From NCBI RefSeq assembly GCF_001429505.1, contig NZ_LMJW01000022.1, positions 971,497 to 1,035,496 on the forward strand: a stretch of 64,000 nucleotides of DNA, in the 5' to 3' direction. Source of the stretch: Allobosea sp. Root483D1 (GTDB lineage: Bacteria; Pseudomonadota; Alphaproteobacteria; Rhizobiales; Beijerinckiaceae). How positions within the stretch are numbered: position 1 is the first letter of the stretch; the number at the start of each line of letters is the position of its first letter. Below, piece after piece: positions 56,288 to 64,000 of this stretch. The notes under the pieces were generated by a model. It did no database searches. It was not told the DNA's origin and worked only from the letters and a program-made list of their open reading frames with translations. Position numbers and translations under genes: made by a program.

Positions 56288-56788
56288 TCAGCCGCCGATG
56301 ATGACGGTCGGCATGCCCATGGCGATCTTGTTCGGCGGTCCCACCGCCTCGATGATCGTGTCGCCGACGCGGCAAGCCGGGAGGCCGTTGATCAGCACGG
56401 TCTGCGAGCCGTCGATCACCACGCCCGGCCCGTGCGGGGGAATCGGCAGCGGCGTGGCGCAGATGTGGATATCGGCGCCACCGGCCGCGCCGGTGATCGT
56501 CGAGCCCATGGTCGTCGCGGCGGTTGCCTTGACGCCCTCCTCCGCCGTCTTGGCGGCCGCCGCGCCAGGCGTTGGGGCGGCAGCCACCGTCGCCGCCTCG
56601 GCCGTCTTGATCGCCGCATCGGAGATGGCCTTGGCCGCCTGGATCGCCGCTGCGGCGCCGGCCGGGACACCGCGCCAGGCGAATTTGCCTCCGATGAGCA
56701 CAGTTGGGCTTCCGGGACCCGGCATCAGCGTGCCGGGCAGCGGATGGATCGTGGGATCGAGAATGCGCGCGGCGGGGCCTGTCGGCAT
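56288..56788 (-). CDS. PAAR-domain spike-tip protein of the T6SS
   Basis: 166 residues. The first PAAR-like half is PAARILDPTIHPLPGTLMPG followed by PGSPTVLIGGKFAWRG. An Ala-rich helical insert (about residues 40-85) separates it from the second half, with ADIHICATPLPIPPHGPGVV, IDGSQTVLINGLPACRVGDT and a final MGMPTVIIGG. PAAR proteins cap the VgrG spike and carry effectors. It ends with the fold, so no toxin is fused. The start MPTGPAAR at 56788 is chosen; an upstream open frame is not conserved. It is divergent from tssK. Confidence 0.9.
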   Translation of the reverse strand: MPTGPAARILDPTIHPLPGTLMPGPGSPTVLIGGKFAWRGVPAGAAAAIQAAKAISDAAIKTAEAATVAAAPTPGAAAAKTAEEGVKATAATTMGSTITGAAGGADIHICATPLPIPPHGPGVVIDGSQTVLINGLPACRVGDTIIEAVGPPNKIAMGMPTVIIGG

Positions 56789-56978
56789 CGGACACCTTCT
56801 TGGATCGCTCGGCTGGGAGCTTGGCTCCGGCCGGCCGGGCAAGTCAACGAATCCGCTCGCCCCGGCGAAAACCGTCTTGTGGCAGACAGAGCCGGTCTTG
56901 CCCTCCCCCATACGAATGGTGACGCTCGGGAACGAGCTGTATATGCTCCCGACAAGGCCTTGAGATAGCGAGAACCGG
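56789..56978. promoter_or_regulatory. Divergent promoter region between PAAR and tssK
   Basis: This 190-bp gap must hold promoters in both directions. GAGC/GCTC elements flank CTGTATATGCTC near 56936-56952, a possible extended -10 for tssK. A sigma-54 site (TGGC-N8-TTGC) was looked for and not found. No operator is assigned. Confidence 0.4.
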
Positions 56979-58316
56979 ATGTCGTGGTATAGTAAGGTCG
57001 TCTGGTCCGAAGGCTTGTTCCTGCGGCCGCATCACCTGCAGCAGAACGATCGCTATCTCGAGAACCTGCTGGAGAATCGCGTCCGGCATGTCACGCCTTA
57101 TCCGTGGGGGTTCTCGGTGCTCGAGATCGACCGCGACCTGGCGCAGCAGAGCCGCATCGGGCTCAGGCGCGCTGTCGGCGTGATGCCGGACGGCACACCC
57201 TTCGCCATGCCGGACAACTCGCCTCTGCCGCCGGCGATCGAGGTGCCGGAGAACGCCGCCGGCCAGATCGCCTGGCTGTCGCTGCCGCTCGCCGCCTCCA
57301 ACACCCGCGAGGTCGAGGACAGCCTCAGCGGGTCGGCCAGCCGCTTCTATCCGGCGACCGAGATGCTGATCGATTCGACCGCCTCGCTGCGCGTCGACGA
57401 GGAGATCGACATCGCCCATCCGCGCTTCGGCCTGGAGCTGCGCAAGACGAGCAAGCCGGGCTATGTCGGCCTGGCGCTCGGGCGCATCCTCGAAGTGCGC
57501 GACCGCGCCATCCTGTTCGACGAGAAATTCGCCCCGCCGGTGCTGCTCTGCTCGGCCCATCCGGTCGTCGACGGCTGGATGGACCGCGTCATCGGCTGGA
57601 TAGACAACAAGCTCGAGGAGCTCGCCCGCTACGCCGCCGACCCGACCGCCGGCGGCGGCCTGCAGAGCGCCGACTATTTCATCCTGCAATTGCTCAACCG
57701 GCACATCCCGGTGCTGAAGCACATGCGCGGCTCGCGCTTCGTCCACCCCGAGCGCCTGTTCGTGGCCCTGCTCGCCATTGCCGGCGAGCTTGCCACCTTC
57801 ACCACCGCCGAGCGCCGCGCCCGCGATTACCCGGCCTATGACCATGACGACCTGGAGGGCTGCTTCACCCCGGTGGTGCGCGACATCCAGGACTTCCTCT
57901 CGGCCCAGCTCGGCCGCCGCGCCATCCGCCTCGAAATCGTCGAGCGGGCGCAGAATGCCTTCATGTCGACGATCCGCGACCGCGCCCTGATGCGCAATGC
58001 GACGCTGGTTCTGGAAGTGGCCGCGCGCCGCCCGCTGACCGAGATCCAGTCGCAGTTCCCGCATCTGTTCAAGATCGGCCCCAACACCAAGATGAACGAG
58101 ATCGTCCATGCCCATCTGCCGGGCATCAACCTCGTCCACCTGCCGACGCCCCCGCCCCAGATCCGGGCGCTGACCGACCACGTCTATTTCTATCTCGACC
58201 GCACCTCGCCGCTCTGGCCGGAGTTCAGCTCGGCGAGTTCGATCGGCATGCATTTCTCCGGTGACTGGCCCGATCTCGAAATGGAGCTCTGGGCCGTGCT
58301 CGAGGGCAGGCGATGA
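56979..58316 (+). CDS. tssK: Type VI secretion baseplate subunit TssK
   Basis: 445 residues, normal length. The start, KVVWSEGLFLRPHHLQQNDR, is the conserved TssK N-terminal shell motif; GLRRAVGVMPDG-like IGLRRAVGVMPDGTPFAMPD and the C-terminal VYFYLDRTSPLWPEF are also typical. It joins the baseplate to TssL/TssM at the inner membrane. Its stop overlaps the tssL start (ATGA). Confidence 0.95.
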   Translation: MSWYSKVVWSEGLFLRPHHLQQNDRYLENLLENRVRHVTPYPWGFSVLEIDRDLAQQSRIGLRRAVGVMPDGTPFAMPDNSPLPPAIEVPENAAGQIAWLSLPLAASNTREVEDSLSGSASRFYPATEMLIDSTASLRVDEEIDIAHPRFGLELRKTSKPGYVGLALGRILEVRDRAILFDEKFAPPVLLCSAHPVVDGWMDRVIGWIDNKLEELARYAADPTAGGGLQSADYFILQLLNRHIPVLKHMRGSRFVHPERLFVALLAIAGELATFTTAERRARDYPAYDHDDLEGCFTPVVRDIQDFLSAQLGRRAIRLEIVERAQNAFMSTIRDRALMRNATLVLEVAARRPLTEIQSQFPHLFKIGPNTKMNEIVHAHLPGINLVHLPTPPPQIRALTDHVYFYLDRTSPLWPEFSSASSIGMHFSGDWPDLEMELWAVLEGRR

Positions 58317-59836
58317 GCAACGACGGCTCCGATCCGTTCGGCCGCTCCGACCGGACCTTCATCCGGCCGAACCCGGCCGGACGGCGGGTGCCGCCGCCCT
58401 CGCGCCCTGCGGACGCGCCGGGCAATCCGCAGCAGGGGCAGCCCTACCCGCCTCCGAACGCGCCTTATGCGCCGCCGCCCGCCGGCTACCCGCCGCAGGG
58501 CTCGCCCTATGGGCCCTCAGGCGCACCGCAATACCCGCATGCGGCGCCCTCGCCCGGCGTGCCGGGCGGCGAGGAGTGGATGGCGCAGCCGCAGCCGCGG
58601 CAAAGCGCGCCGCCCCCGCCACCGCAGGGCTACGTGCCGCAGGCTCTGCCCAAGCGCGAGCAGATGCTCACGCCGAACATCAATCCGCTGCTCAAGGCAG
58701 CCGGACCGCTCTTGCTCCTGCTCGGGCGCCTGCGCGCCAATCTCAGCAGCGCGCCGGCGACACAGATGATCGGCCAGGTCGGCGAGACGATCGAGGCCTT
58801 CGACCACGAAGTCAGGGCGGCGGGCTTCACCGCCGAACAGACGCGCACGGCCAAGTACATCATCTGCGCCTTCTCCGACGACATCGTCCAGAACATCCCC
58901 GGCGAAGAGCGCCATGTCTGGACGCAGTACAGCATGCTCTCGCGCTTCTTTGGCGAGCGCACCGGCGGCGTCCGCTTCTTCGAGGAGCTCGAGCGCGCCA
59001 AGAAGGATCCATCAGTCAATTACGACCTGCTCGAACTGATGCATGTCTGCCTGGCACTCGGCTTCGAGGGCGTGCACCGCACCTCCGCCGGCGGCGCCGC
59101 CAACCTGCAGATGATCCAGCGCAACCTGTTCGAGACGCTCAGGCGCGTGAAGCAGCCCGATCCCGAGCTCTCGCCGCGCTGGCAGGGGCAGGCTCTGGTC
59201 GCGCGCCTGGCGCGTTTCAAGCTGCCGGTCTGGACGGTTGCCGCGGTGGCGGCGGTCGCCGTGCTCGGCCTCTATTTCATCTTCCGCGCCCTGCTCGGCG
59301 GCAATGCCGAGGCATCGGCCAGCGCCATGCTCACGGTGCACCCCAAGGGCGACATCGAGATCCTCCGCAAGGTCGCCGCCCGGCCGCCACCGCCGCTGCC
59401 GCAACCGCCGCCGGCACAGCAGCCCAAGGTCTGCGGCACGGTGCAGCCGCCGATCACCTGCGAGGTGACCCCGAACCTGATCATCGTGCGTCTGATGGAC
59501 ATCACGCTGTTCGACCCTGGTCAGGCGGTGGTGCGCAACGAGTTCCGCCCGCTGATCGAGCGCATCTCCACCGTGCTCAACGAGGAAGGCGGCACGATCA
59601 AGGTCGTCGGCCACTCCGACTCCGACCCGATCCGCACCGCCCGCTTCCCCTCCAATCTCGAGCTGTCGAAGGCGCGCGCGGTGGCAGTCGGCGAACTCTT
59701 GAAGAGCAAGCTGAAGCAACCGGCCCGGATCAGCACCGACGGCAAGGGCCCCGACGTGCCGATCGCCACCAACGCAACCCCAGCCGGCAAGGCGAAGAAC
59801 CGACGTGTCGAAATCCTGATCCAGCGCAACGGCTAG
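58313..59836 (+). CDS. tssL: TssL (DotU/IcmH) with C-terminal OmpA-like peptidoglycan-binding domain
   Basis: 507 residues. Residues 1-105 are Pro-rich and disordered. The DotU cytoplasmic domain (about 115-290) has LTPNINPLLKAAGPLLLLLG and YIICAFSDDIVQNIPG. A membrane helix (KLPVWTVAAVAAVAVLGLYF) is near residue 305. The OmpA domain has IKVVGHSDSDPIRTARFPSN and LELSKARAVAV, ending NRRVEILIQRNG. It is the 'evolved' TssL type, anchoring the membrane complex to the cell wall. It overlaps tssK by 4 bp. Confidence 0.95.
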   Translation: MSNDGSDPFGRSDRTFIRPNPAGRRVPPPSRPADAPGNPQQGQPYPPPNAPYAPPPAGYPPQGSPYGPSGAPQYPHAAPSPGVPGGEEWMAQPQPRQSAPPPPPQGYVPQALPKREQMLTPNINPLLKAAGPLLLLLGRLRANLSSAPATQMIGQVGETIEAFDHEVRAAGFTAEQTRTAKYIICAFSDDIVQNIPGEERHVWTQYSMLSRFFGERTGGVRFFEELERAKKDPSVNYDLLELMHVCLALGFEGVHRTSAGGAANLQMIQRNLFETLRRVKQPDPELSPRWQGQALVARLARFKLPVWTVAAVAAVAVLGLYFIFRALLGGNAEASASAMLTVHPKGDIEILRKVAARPPPPLPQPPPAQQPKVCGTVQPPITCEVTPNLIIVRLMDITLFDPGQAVVRNEFRPLIERISTVLNEEGGTIKVVGHSDSDPIRTARFPSNLELSKARAVAVGELLKSKLKQPARISTDGKGPDVPIATNATPAGKAKNRRVEILIQRNG

Positions 59837-59867
59837 GACGGACGGCGATGCAGGAGACGGGTAGACA

Positions 59868-62800
59868 ATGAATCTCGCGACTTGGCTCAGGATCGCAGCC
59901 ATCTTTGTCGGCGCATTCGCGCTGACGCTGCTGATCTGGTTCGGCGGCCCCTTCGTCGCCTTCGGCGAGGTGCGCCCGTTCGAGTCGATCTGGGTCAGGC
60001 TTCCGATCGCCCTCGTCCTGATGCTCGGCGCGCTCGCCTGGATCGCCTGGATCGTGATCAAGCGGCGCAGGGCCGTCGCCGCACTCTCCGATGCGATGGC
60101 GAAGGAGGAAAGCCAGACCGGTGACGGCGCGGCGCTCTCGGCCGCCATGCGCGATGCGCTGGCGACGCTGCGGCGCACCCGCGGCAAGGATGGCGGCGAC
60201 TATCTCTACGACCTGCCCTGGTACGTGATCATCGGCCCGCCCGGCGCCGGCAAGACCACCGCGCTCGTCAATTCCGGACTGAAGTTCCCCCTCGCCCGCG
60301 GCGGCCAGGTGCCGGCTGCGGTCGCCGGCGCCGGCGGCACGCGCTATTGCGACTGGTGGTTCGCCGAGGAGGCGGTGCTGATCGACACCGCCGGCCGCTA
60401 TACCACGCAGGACACCGACACCAAGGCCGAGCGGACGAGCTGGCTCTCCTTCCTCGATCTGCTCAAGACCAACCGCCCGCGCCAGCCGATCAACGGCGTC
60501 ATGGTCGCGATCAGCATCGAGGATCTGCTGACCTCCTCGCAGGAGGAGGTCATCGCCCATGCCGATGCGATCCGCGCCCGCCTGCTCGAGCTCAACGAGC
60601 GGCTCAAGGTCGATTTTCCGGTCTATGCGGTCTTCACCAAGGCCGATCTGATCGCCGGCTTCAACGAGTTCTTCGCCGCGCTCTCCGAGCCGCAGCGGCG
60701 CATGGTCTGGGGTCACACCTTCCAGACCGTCGACAAGACTCGCAACATGATCGGCGACGTGCCGCCCGAGTTCGACGCGCTGATCGAGCGCCTGAACGAG
60801 CGCCTCTCCGACCGCCTGCAGGACGAACACAACCCGACCTCGCGCGCCAAGCTCTTCGGCCTGCCGAGCCAGATGGCGACGCTGAAGCCGGTGATCATCG
60901 ACTTCCTCGGCCGCGTCTTCGAGCCGACGCGCTACCAGTCGAGCGCGACGCTGCGCGGCTTCTACTTCACCTCCGGCACCCAGGAAGGCACGCCGATCGA
61001 CCAGCTGATCGGCGCGCTCTCGCGCAATTTCGGCAGCGCGCATGCCGATTCCGGCTCCTATTCCGGCCGCGGCAAGAGCTTCTTCCTCACCGACCTGATC
61101 CAGAAGGTGATCATCGGCGAATCCGGCTGGGTCTCGACCGATCTGCGCGCCGCGCGCCGCTCGACCCTGATGCGCATAGCCGGCTTCAGCGCGGTCGCGC
61201 TGGTCTCGCTGGCGCTCGGCGGCATGTGGTGGACGAGCTATGCCCGCAACAGCGACCTGATCAACCAGACCAATTACGGCCTCGCCGATTATCGTTCGAG
61301 CGCCGCGCCGGTGCTGCAGGAGACCACCCTCTCCGATCGCAATTTCAGCCGTGTCCTGCCGCTGCTGCACAAGCTGCGCCACATGCCGGCCGGCTATGCC
61401 GACAAGGACGAGCCGACGCCGGTCGCGGCCACCTTCGGCCTGAGCCAGCGCGAGCGCCTGCAATCGGCGACGCAGGAAAGCTATCATCAGGCGCTGGAGC
61501 GGCTGCTGCGCTCGCGCATCATCTTCCGGCTCGAGGAGCAGCTCGAGGCCAACGTCAACAATCCCGGCTTCATCTACGAGGCGCTCAAGGTCTACCTGAT
61601 GGTCGGCGGCCGCGCGCCGCTCGACCGCGACCTCGTGCTCGCCTGGATGCGGCAGGACTGGGCCGAGAACCTCTTCCCCGGCGCCGCCAACGCCAAGGGC
61701 CGCGAGGCGCTGGAGGAGCATCTCGTCGCGCTGCTCGATCTCGACGACGGCGGCGAGCCGGTGGTCAAGCTCAACCAGCCGCTGATCGAGAGCAGCCAGC
61801 GCACATTGCGCCGGCTCAGCATCGCCGAGCGCGCCTATGAGCTGCTGCGCACGCAAGGGCGCAACGCTGCTCGCGACTGGGTCGCGGCGATCCGCGGCGG
61901 CTCGGATGCGCGGCTGGTCTTCGAGGGTGTCTCCGGCGAGGATCTCGATACGATCCGGGTGCCGTATTTCTACACCTATGACGGCTTCCAGGGCGCCTTC
62001 GTCGACCGGCTCGGCGATATCGGCGAGCGCATCGAGAAGGAGCGCTGGGTCCTCGGCGACAATGCCGACCAGGCGGCGATCACCTCGCAATATGCCAGCC
62101 TGTTCCAGGACCTGCTCAAGCTCTATGCGCGCGACTTCACCGCCTCCTGGCAGAAGGCACTGCGCCGGCTGAAGCTGCGGCCCCTCAACGCCGACAAGCC
62201 GAAATACATCGCGCTTTCGGCGATCGCCGCACCGACCTCGCCCTTCAAGCAACTGCTTGAATCGATCCGCGACGAGACGCAACTGACGAAGGAGCGCGCG
62301 GCGAAGCGGCCGGCGGCGGCGCAGGCCGCCGAGAAGATGGCTGGTCAGGTCGCGGACCATGCAGCCAAGACCCTGGAGCAGCGTGCCAATTATTCGCTGA
62401 GCCGCCTCGGCACCAGCCTGCCGCTCAGCGCTCCCGGCGTCGATCGCGTGCTCTCCGGCGCTGGTGGTGGCGGCGGCGAGGCGCTCGGCGCCAATATCGA
62501 AGCGCAGTTCAAGGCCTTCCATGTCCTTGTCGAGGGTGATGGCGGCAAGCGGCCGGTCGACCAGGCCCTGCAGATCTTCGCCGAGATCAACCAGAACCTC
62601 GCAATGGCCGCGACCACGCCGGCCCAGTCCGCCGCCGCCAATGCGGCCCTGGTGCCGCTGATCGCCTCGCTGCGCGGCAACTCCTCGCGCTATCCTGCGC
62701 CGTTCGATGCGATGATCGTCGCCGCGGTCAACGATTTCGAGGGCGATGCGACCGGCGCGACCGTCGCGCTGCTGCGCCAGGCGCTGGCCAGCGAAATCAC

Positions 62801-63536
62801 CGGCAGGTGCTCGAGTCTGCTGGCCAACCGCTATCCCTTCGCCAAGGGCAGCACCAGCGAGATCGGCCTCGCCGACTTCGCCCAGCTCTTCGCGCCGGGA
62901 ACAGGGGCGATGGACAAGTTCATGAAGGAGCGGCTCGACCCCTATATCGACAAGTCGGGCCAGAACTGGAGCTGGCGGCAGGACAGCCGCGTCGCGCGAG
63001 CGCTCTCGCCGACGACATTGCGCGAGTTCCAGCGCGCCAGCGACATCCGCGAGGCCTTCTTCCCGACCGGCGGCAACCTTCCGAACTTCCAGATGGTGGT
63101 GGTGCCAACCACCCTCTCCTCCGACGCCTCCGGCGCCAAGCTCGAGATCAACGGCTTCACGGTGGCGAGCCAGCAGGGCGTCAACACACCGACCCCGGTG
63201 ATGTGGCCGGGCGGCGGCCTCGCCAAGACCTCGATCACGCTGACGATCGGCAGCGCCGCCGCCAACAACAATGCCGGCGGCATCTTCGGCGGCGGCTTCT
63301 TCTCGAACAGCCCGACGCCGGCGGCGCCGAGCGAGGTGAAGATGTTCGACCGTCCTGGCGTCTGGTCCTTCTTCCGCCTGCTCGATGCCGGCTCGGTGCT
63401 GCGCCAGGGCGACAATGTCGTCTTCACGCTGGCCGCCGGCGGTCGTCAGGTCGGATACCAGTTCGGCGTCGGCTCGCTGAAGAACCCGCTGGTGCTGCCG
63501 GCACTGCGCGAAATCCGTTGCCCGGCGGGGATTTAA
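59868..63536 (+). CDS. tssM: TssM (IcmF), T6SS membrane complex subunit
   Basis: 1222 residues. Two N-terminal helices (about 6-26 and 44-64) are followed by the Walker A GPPGAGKT at residues 123-130 and the DTAGRYTTQDTD switch region, so the NTPase-like domain is intact. A third helix near residues 435-455 leads to the periplasmic part with the IcmF-related and C-terminal TssM domains (VMWPGGGLAKTSITLTIG; DRPGVWSFFRLLDAGSV). It forms the trans-envelope core with TssL and TssJ; tssJ is not in the window. Confidence 0.96.
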   Translation: MNLATWLRIAAIFVGAFALTLLIWFGGPFVAFGEVRPFESIWVRLPIALVLMLGALAWIAWIVIKRRRAVAALSDAMAKEESQTGDGAALSAAMRDALATLRRTRGKDGGDYLYDLPWYVIIGPPGAGKTTALVNSGLKFPLARGGQVPAAVAGAGGTRYCDWWFAEEAVLIDTAGRYTTQDTDTKAERTSWLSFLDLLKTNRPRQPINGVMVAISIEDLLTSSQEEVIAHADAIRARLLELNERLKVDFPVYAVFTKADLIAGFNEFFAALSEPQRRMVWGHTFQTVDKTRNMIGDVPPEFDALIERLNERLSDRLQDEHNPTSRAKLFGLPSQMATLKPVIIDFLGRVFEPTRYQSSATLRGFYFTSGTQEGTPIDQLIGALSRNFGSAHADSGSYSGRGKSFFLTDLIQKVIIGESGWVSTDLRAARRSTLMRIAGFSAVALVSLALGGMWWTSYARNSDLINQTNYGLADYRSSAAPVLQETTLSDRNFSRVLPLLHKLRHMPAGYADKDEPTPVAATFGLSQRERLQSATQESYHQALERLLRSRIIFRLEEQLEANVNNPGFIYEALKVYLMVGGRAPLDRDLVLAWMRQDWAENLFPGAANAKGREALEEHLVALLDLDDGGEPVVKLNQPLIESSQRTLRRLSIAERAYELLRTQGRNAARDWVAAIRGGSDARLVFEGVSGEDLDTIRVPYFYTYDGFQGAFVDRLGDIGERIEKERWVLGDNADQAAITSQYASLFQDLLKLYARDFTASWQKALRRLKLRPLNADKPKYIALSAIAAPTSPFKQLLESIRDETQLTKERAAKRPAAAQAAEKMAGQVADHAAKTLEQRANYSLSRLGTSLPLSAPGVDRVLSGAGGGGGEALGANIEAQFKAFHVLVEGDGGKRPVDQALQIFAEINQNLAMAATTPAQSAAANAALVPLIASLRGNSSRYPAPFDAMIVAAVNDFEGDATGATVALLRQALASEITGRCSSLLANRYPFAKGSTSEIGLADFAQLFAPGTGAMDKFMKERLDPYIDKSGQNWSWRQDSRVARALSPTTLREFQRASDIREAFFPTGGNLPNFQMVVVPTTLSSDASGAKLEINGFTVASQQGVNTPTPVMWPGGGLAKTSITLTIGSAAANNNAGGIFGGGFFSNSPTPAAPSEVKMFDRPGVWSFFRLLDAGSVLRQGDNVVFTLAAGGRQVGYQFGVGSLKNPLVLPALREIRCPAGI

Positions 63537-63538
63537 GC

Positions 63539-64000
63539 ATGAGCTGCGGATTGTTCGGGAAGCTTCCCGGCAAGCGGGACTTCATCGCGTTGAATGCGCC
63601 CACGACTTTCCTGTCGGTCTACGAGCGCTGGCTCCAGGGCGGGCTCACCGCCAGCCGGCTCGAACTCGGCGCCGGCTGGCAGGACGCCTTCCTCAACGCG
63701 CCGATCTGGCGCTTCTGGTTCGGCAGCGCCTTCTGCGGCACCACCGCTGCTGGGGCCTTCATGCCCTCCGTCGACGGCATCGGCCGCTATTTCCCGCTGA
63801 CGGTCTTCGCCCTCGCCGGCCCCGGCGCCGCGATCCCGCCGCCCGAGCTCGACCCACAGGACGCCTGGTTCGCGCAGGCGGAGGACTTCCTGCTGCGCGC
63901 GCTCGAGCCCGAGGCGAGCTACGAGGCCGTGGCACATGCACTCGGCGGGCTCGCCATGCCCAATGACGACCTCAAGGCGGCCCCGCCCGCCGAGATGGTC
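63539..64000 (+). CDS. tagF: TagF/ImpM family T6SS regulator (cut by window edge)
   Basis: ATG at 63539, 2 nt after the tssM stop, opens a frame to the window edge (154 codons). MSCGLFGKLPGKRDFIALNA and SVYERWLQGGLTASRLELG, then WQDAFLNAPIWRFWFGSAF, are typical of the DUF2094/TagF family, which acts as a negative post-translational regulator of T6SS in Pseudomonas. Only the N-terminal domain is visible; whether a PppA phosphatase domain is fused cannot be seen. Confidence 0.9.
   Translation, partial: MSCGLFGKLPGKRDFIALNAPTTFLSVYERWLQGGLTASRLELGAGWQDAFLNAPIWRFWFGSAFCGTTAAGAFMPSVDGIGRYFPLTVFALAGPGAAIPPPELDPQDAWFAQAEDFLLRALEPEASYEAVAHALGGLAMPNDDLKAAPPAEMV

Noticed and set aside
56789-56978. Sigma-54 promoter for the T6SS genes
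   Set aside because: A TGGCAG is present but the distance to the next TTGC does not fit the fixed -24/-12 spacing.
58261-59871. 536-codon frame overlapping tssL in another phase
   Set aside because: Pro/Ala/Arg-rich translation of tssL out of phase; tssL has DotU and OmpA motifs and couples to tssK.
59730-62522. 930-codon open frame antisense to tssM
   Set aside because: It mirrors the tssM codon pattern in GC-rich DNA. It has no recognised domain, and tssM in the same place has full family motifs.

Overview
The window is a GC-rich stretch of an alphaproteobacterial chromosome, most likely Hyphomicrobiales (Rhizobiales) and Bosea-like. The main reason is gene order: secG-tpiA-ppiD-trpE, trpGDC-moaC-moeA-lexA-comEC-gltX-gltA and lpxB-lpxI-lpxA-fabZ-lpxD-bamA-rseP-dxr-cdsA-uppS-frr-pyrH-tsf-rpsB form one long housekeeping block typical of that order. 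LexA sites of the GTTC-N7-GTTC type, LpxI in place of LpxH, and an rpsB with a long C-terminal extension fit the same group. No rRNA, tRNA, CRISPR or insertion sequence was seen.

Layout. 1-2.0 kb: a minus-strand operon of DUF350, DUF1190 and a glutathionylspermidine-synthase-like ATP-grasp protein (cut by the left edge). 2.2-9.3 kb: a GFA-family protein, pyrG, secG, tpiA, a PpiD-like foldase and trpE. 9.3-20.0 kb: an accessory segment lying between trpE and trpGDC, with a TrpXYZ-like ABC transporter, a LysR/MFS divergent pair, an aldo/keto reductase, and an ECF42-type sigma factor module. 20.0-30.5 kb: trpGDC, molybdopterin genes moaC and moeA, lexA, comEC, gltX, gltA. 30.6-47.2 kb: a TctC-type binding protein, then the outer-membrane/lipid A/isoprenoid/translation cluster, all on the minus strand except one inserted VOC gene. 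47.4-55.5 kb: a small secreted protein, a GGDEF protein, nicotinamidase, an FkbM methyltransferase, dnaE and an EamA transporter. 55.5-64.0 kb: the edge of a type VI secretion cluster (an unknown protein and PAAR on the minus strand, then tssK-tssL-tssM-tagF on the plus strand, cut by the right edge).

Three observations stand out. First, the ECF42 sigma/DGPF-protein pair and the two transcription units after it each carry the same upstream motif, TGTCGG-N17-CGTCCTTG(G/C), at three places with identical spacing. This defines a compact candidate sigma regulon: DGPF protein and sigma factor; DUF899 and a small membrane protein; SRPBCC and DUF1579. Second, upstream of dnaE there is an unlisted 36-codon membrane-protein gene. 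Its near-consensus promoter (TTGACG-N16-TAATAT) has one LexA box in the spacer and another just after the -10, so it is a candidate SOS-induced small membrane protein, comparable in concept to Caulobacter SidA. Third, a 45-bp palindromic repeat found in an intergenic region at 2.5 kb recurs in frame inside the 3' end of trpC, where it encodes a C-terminal tail and lies next to the moaC start.
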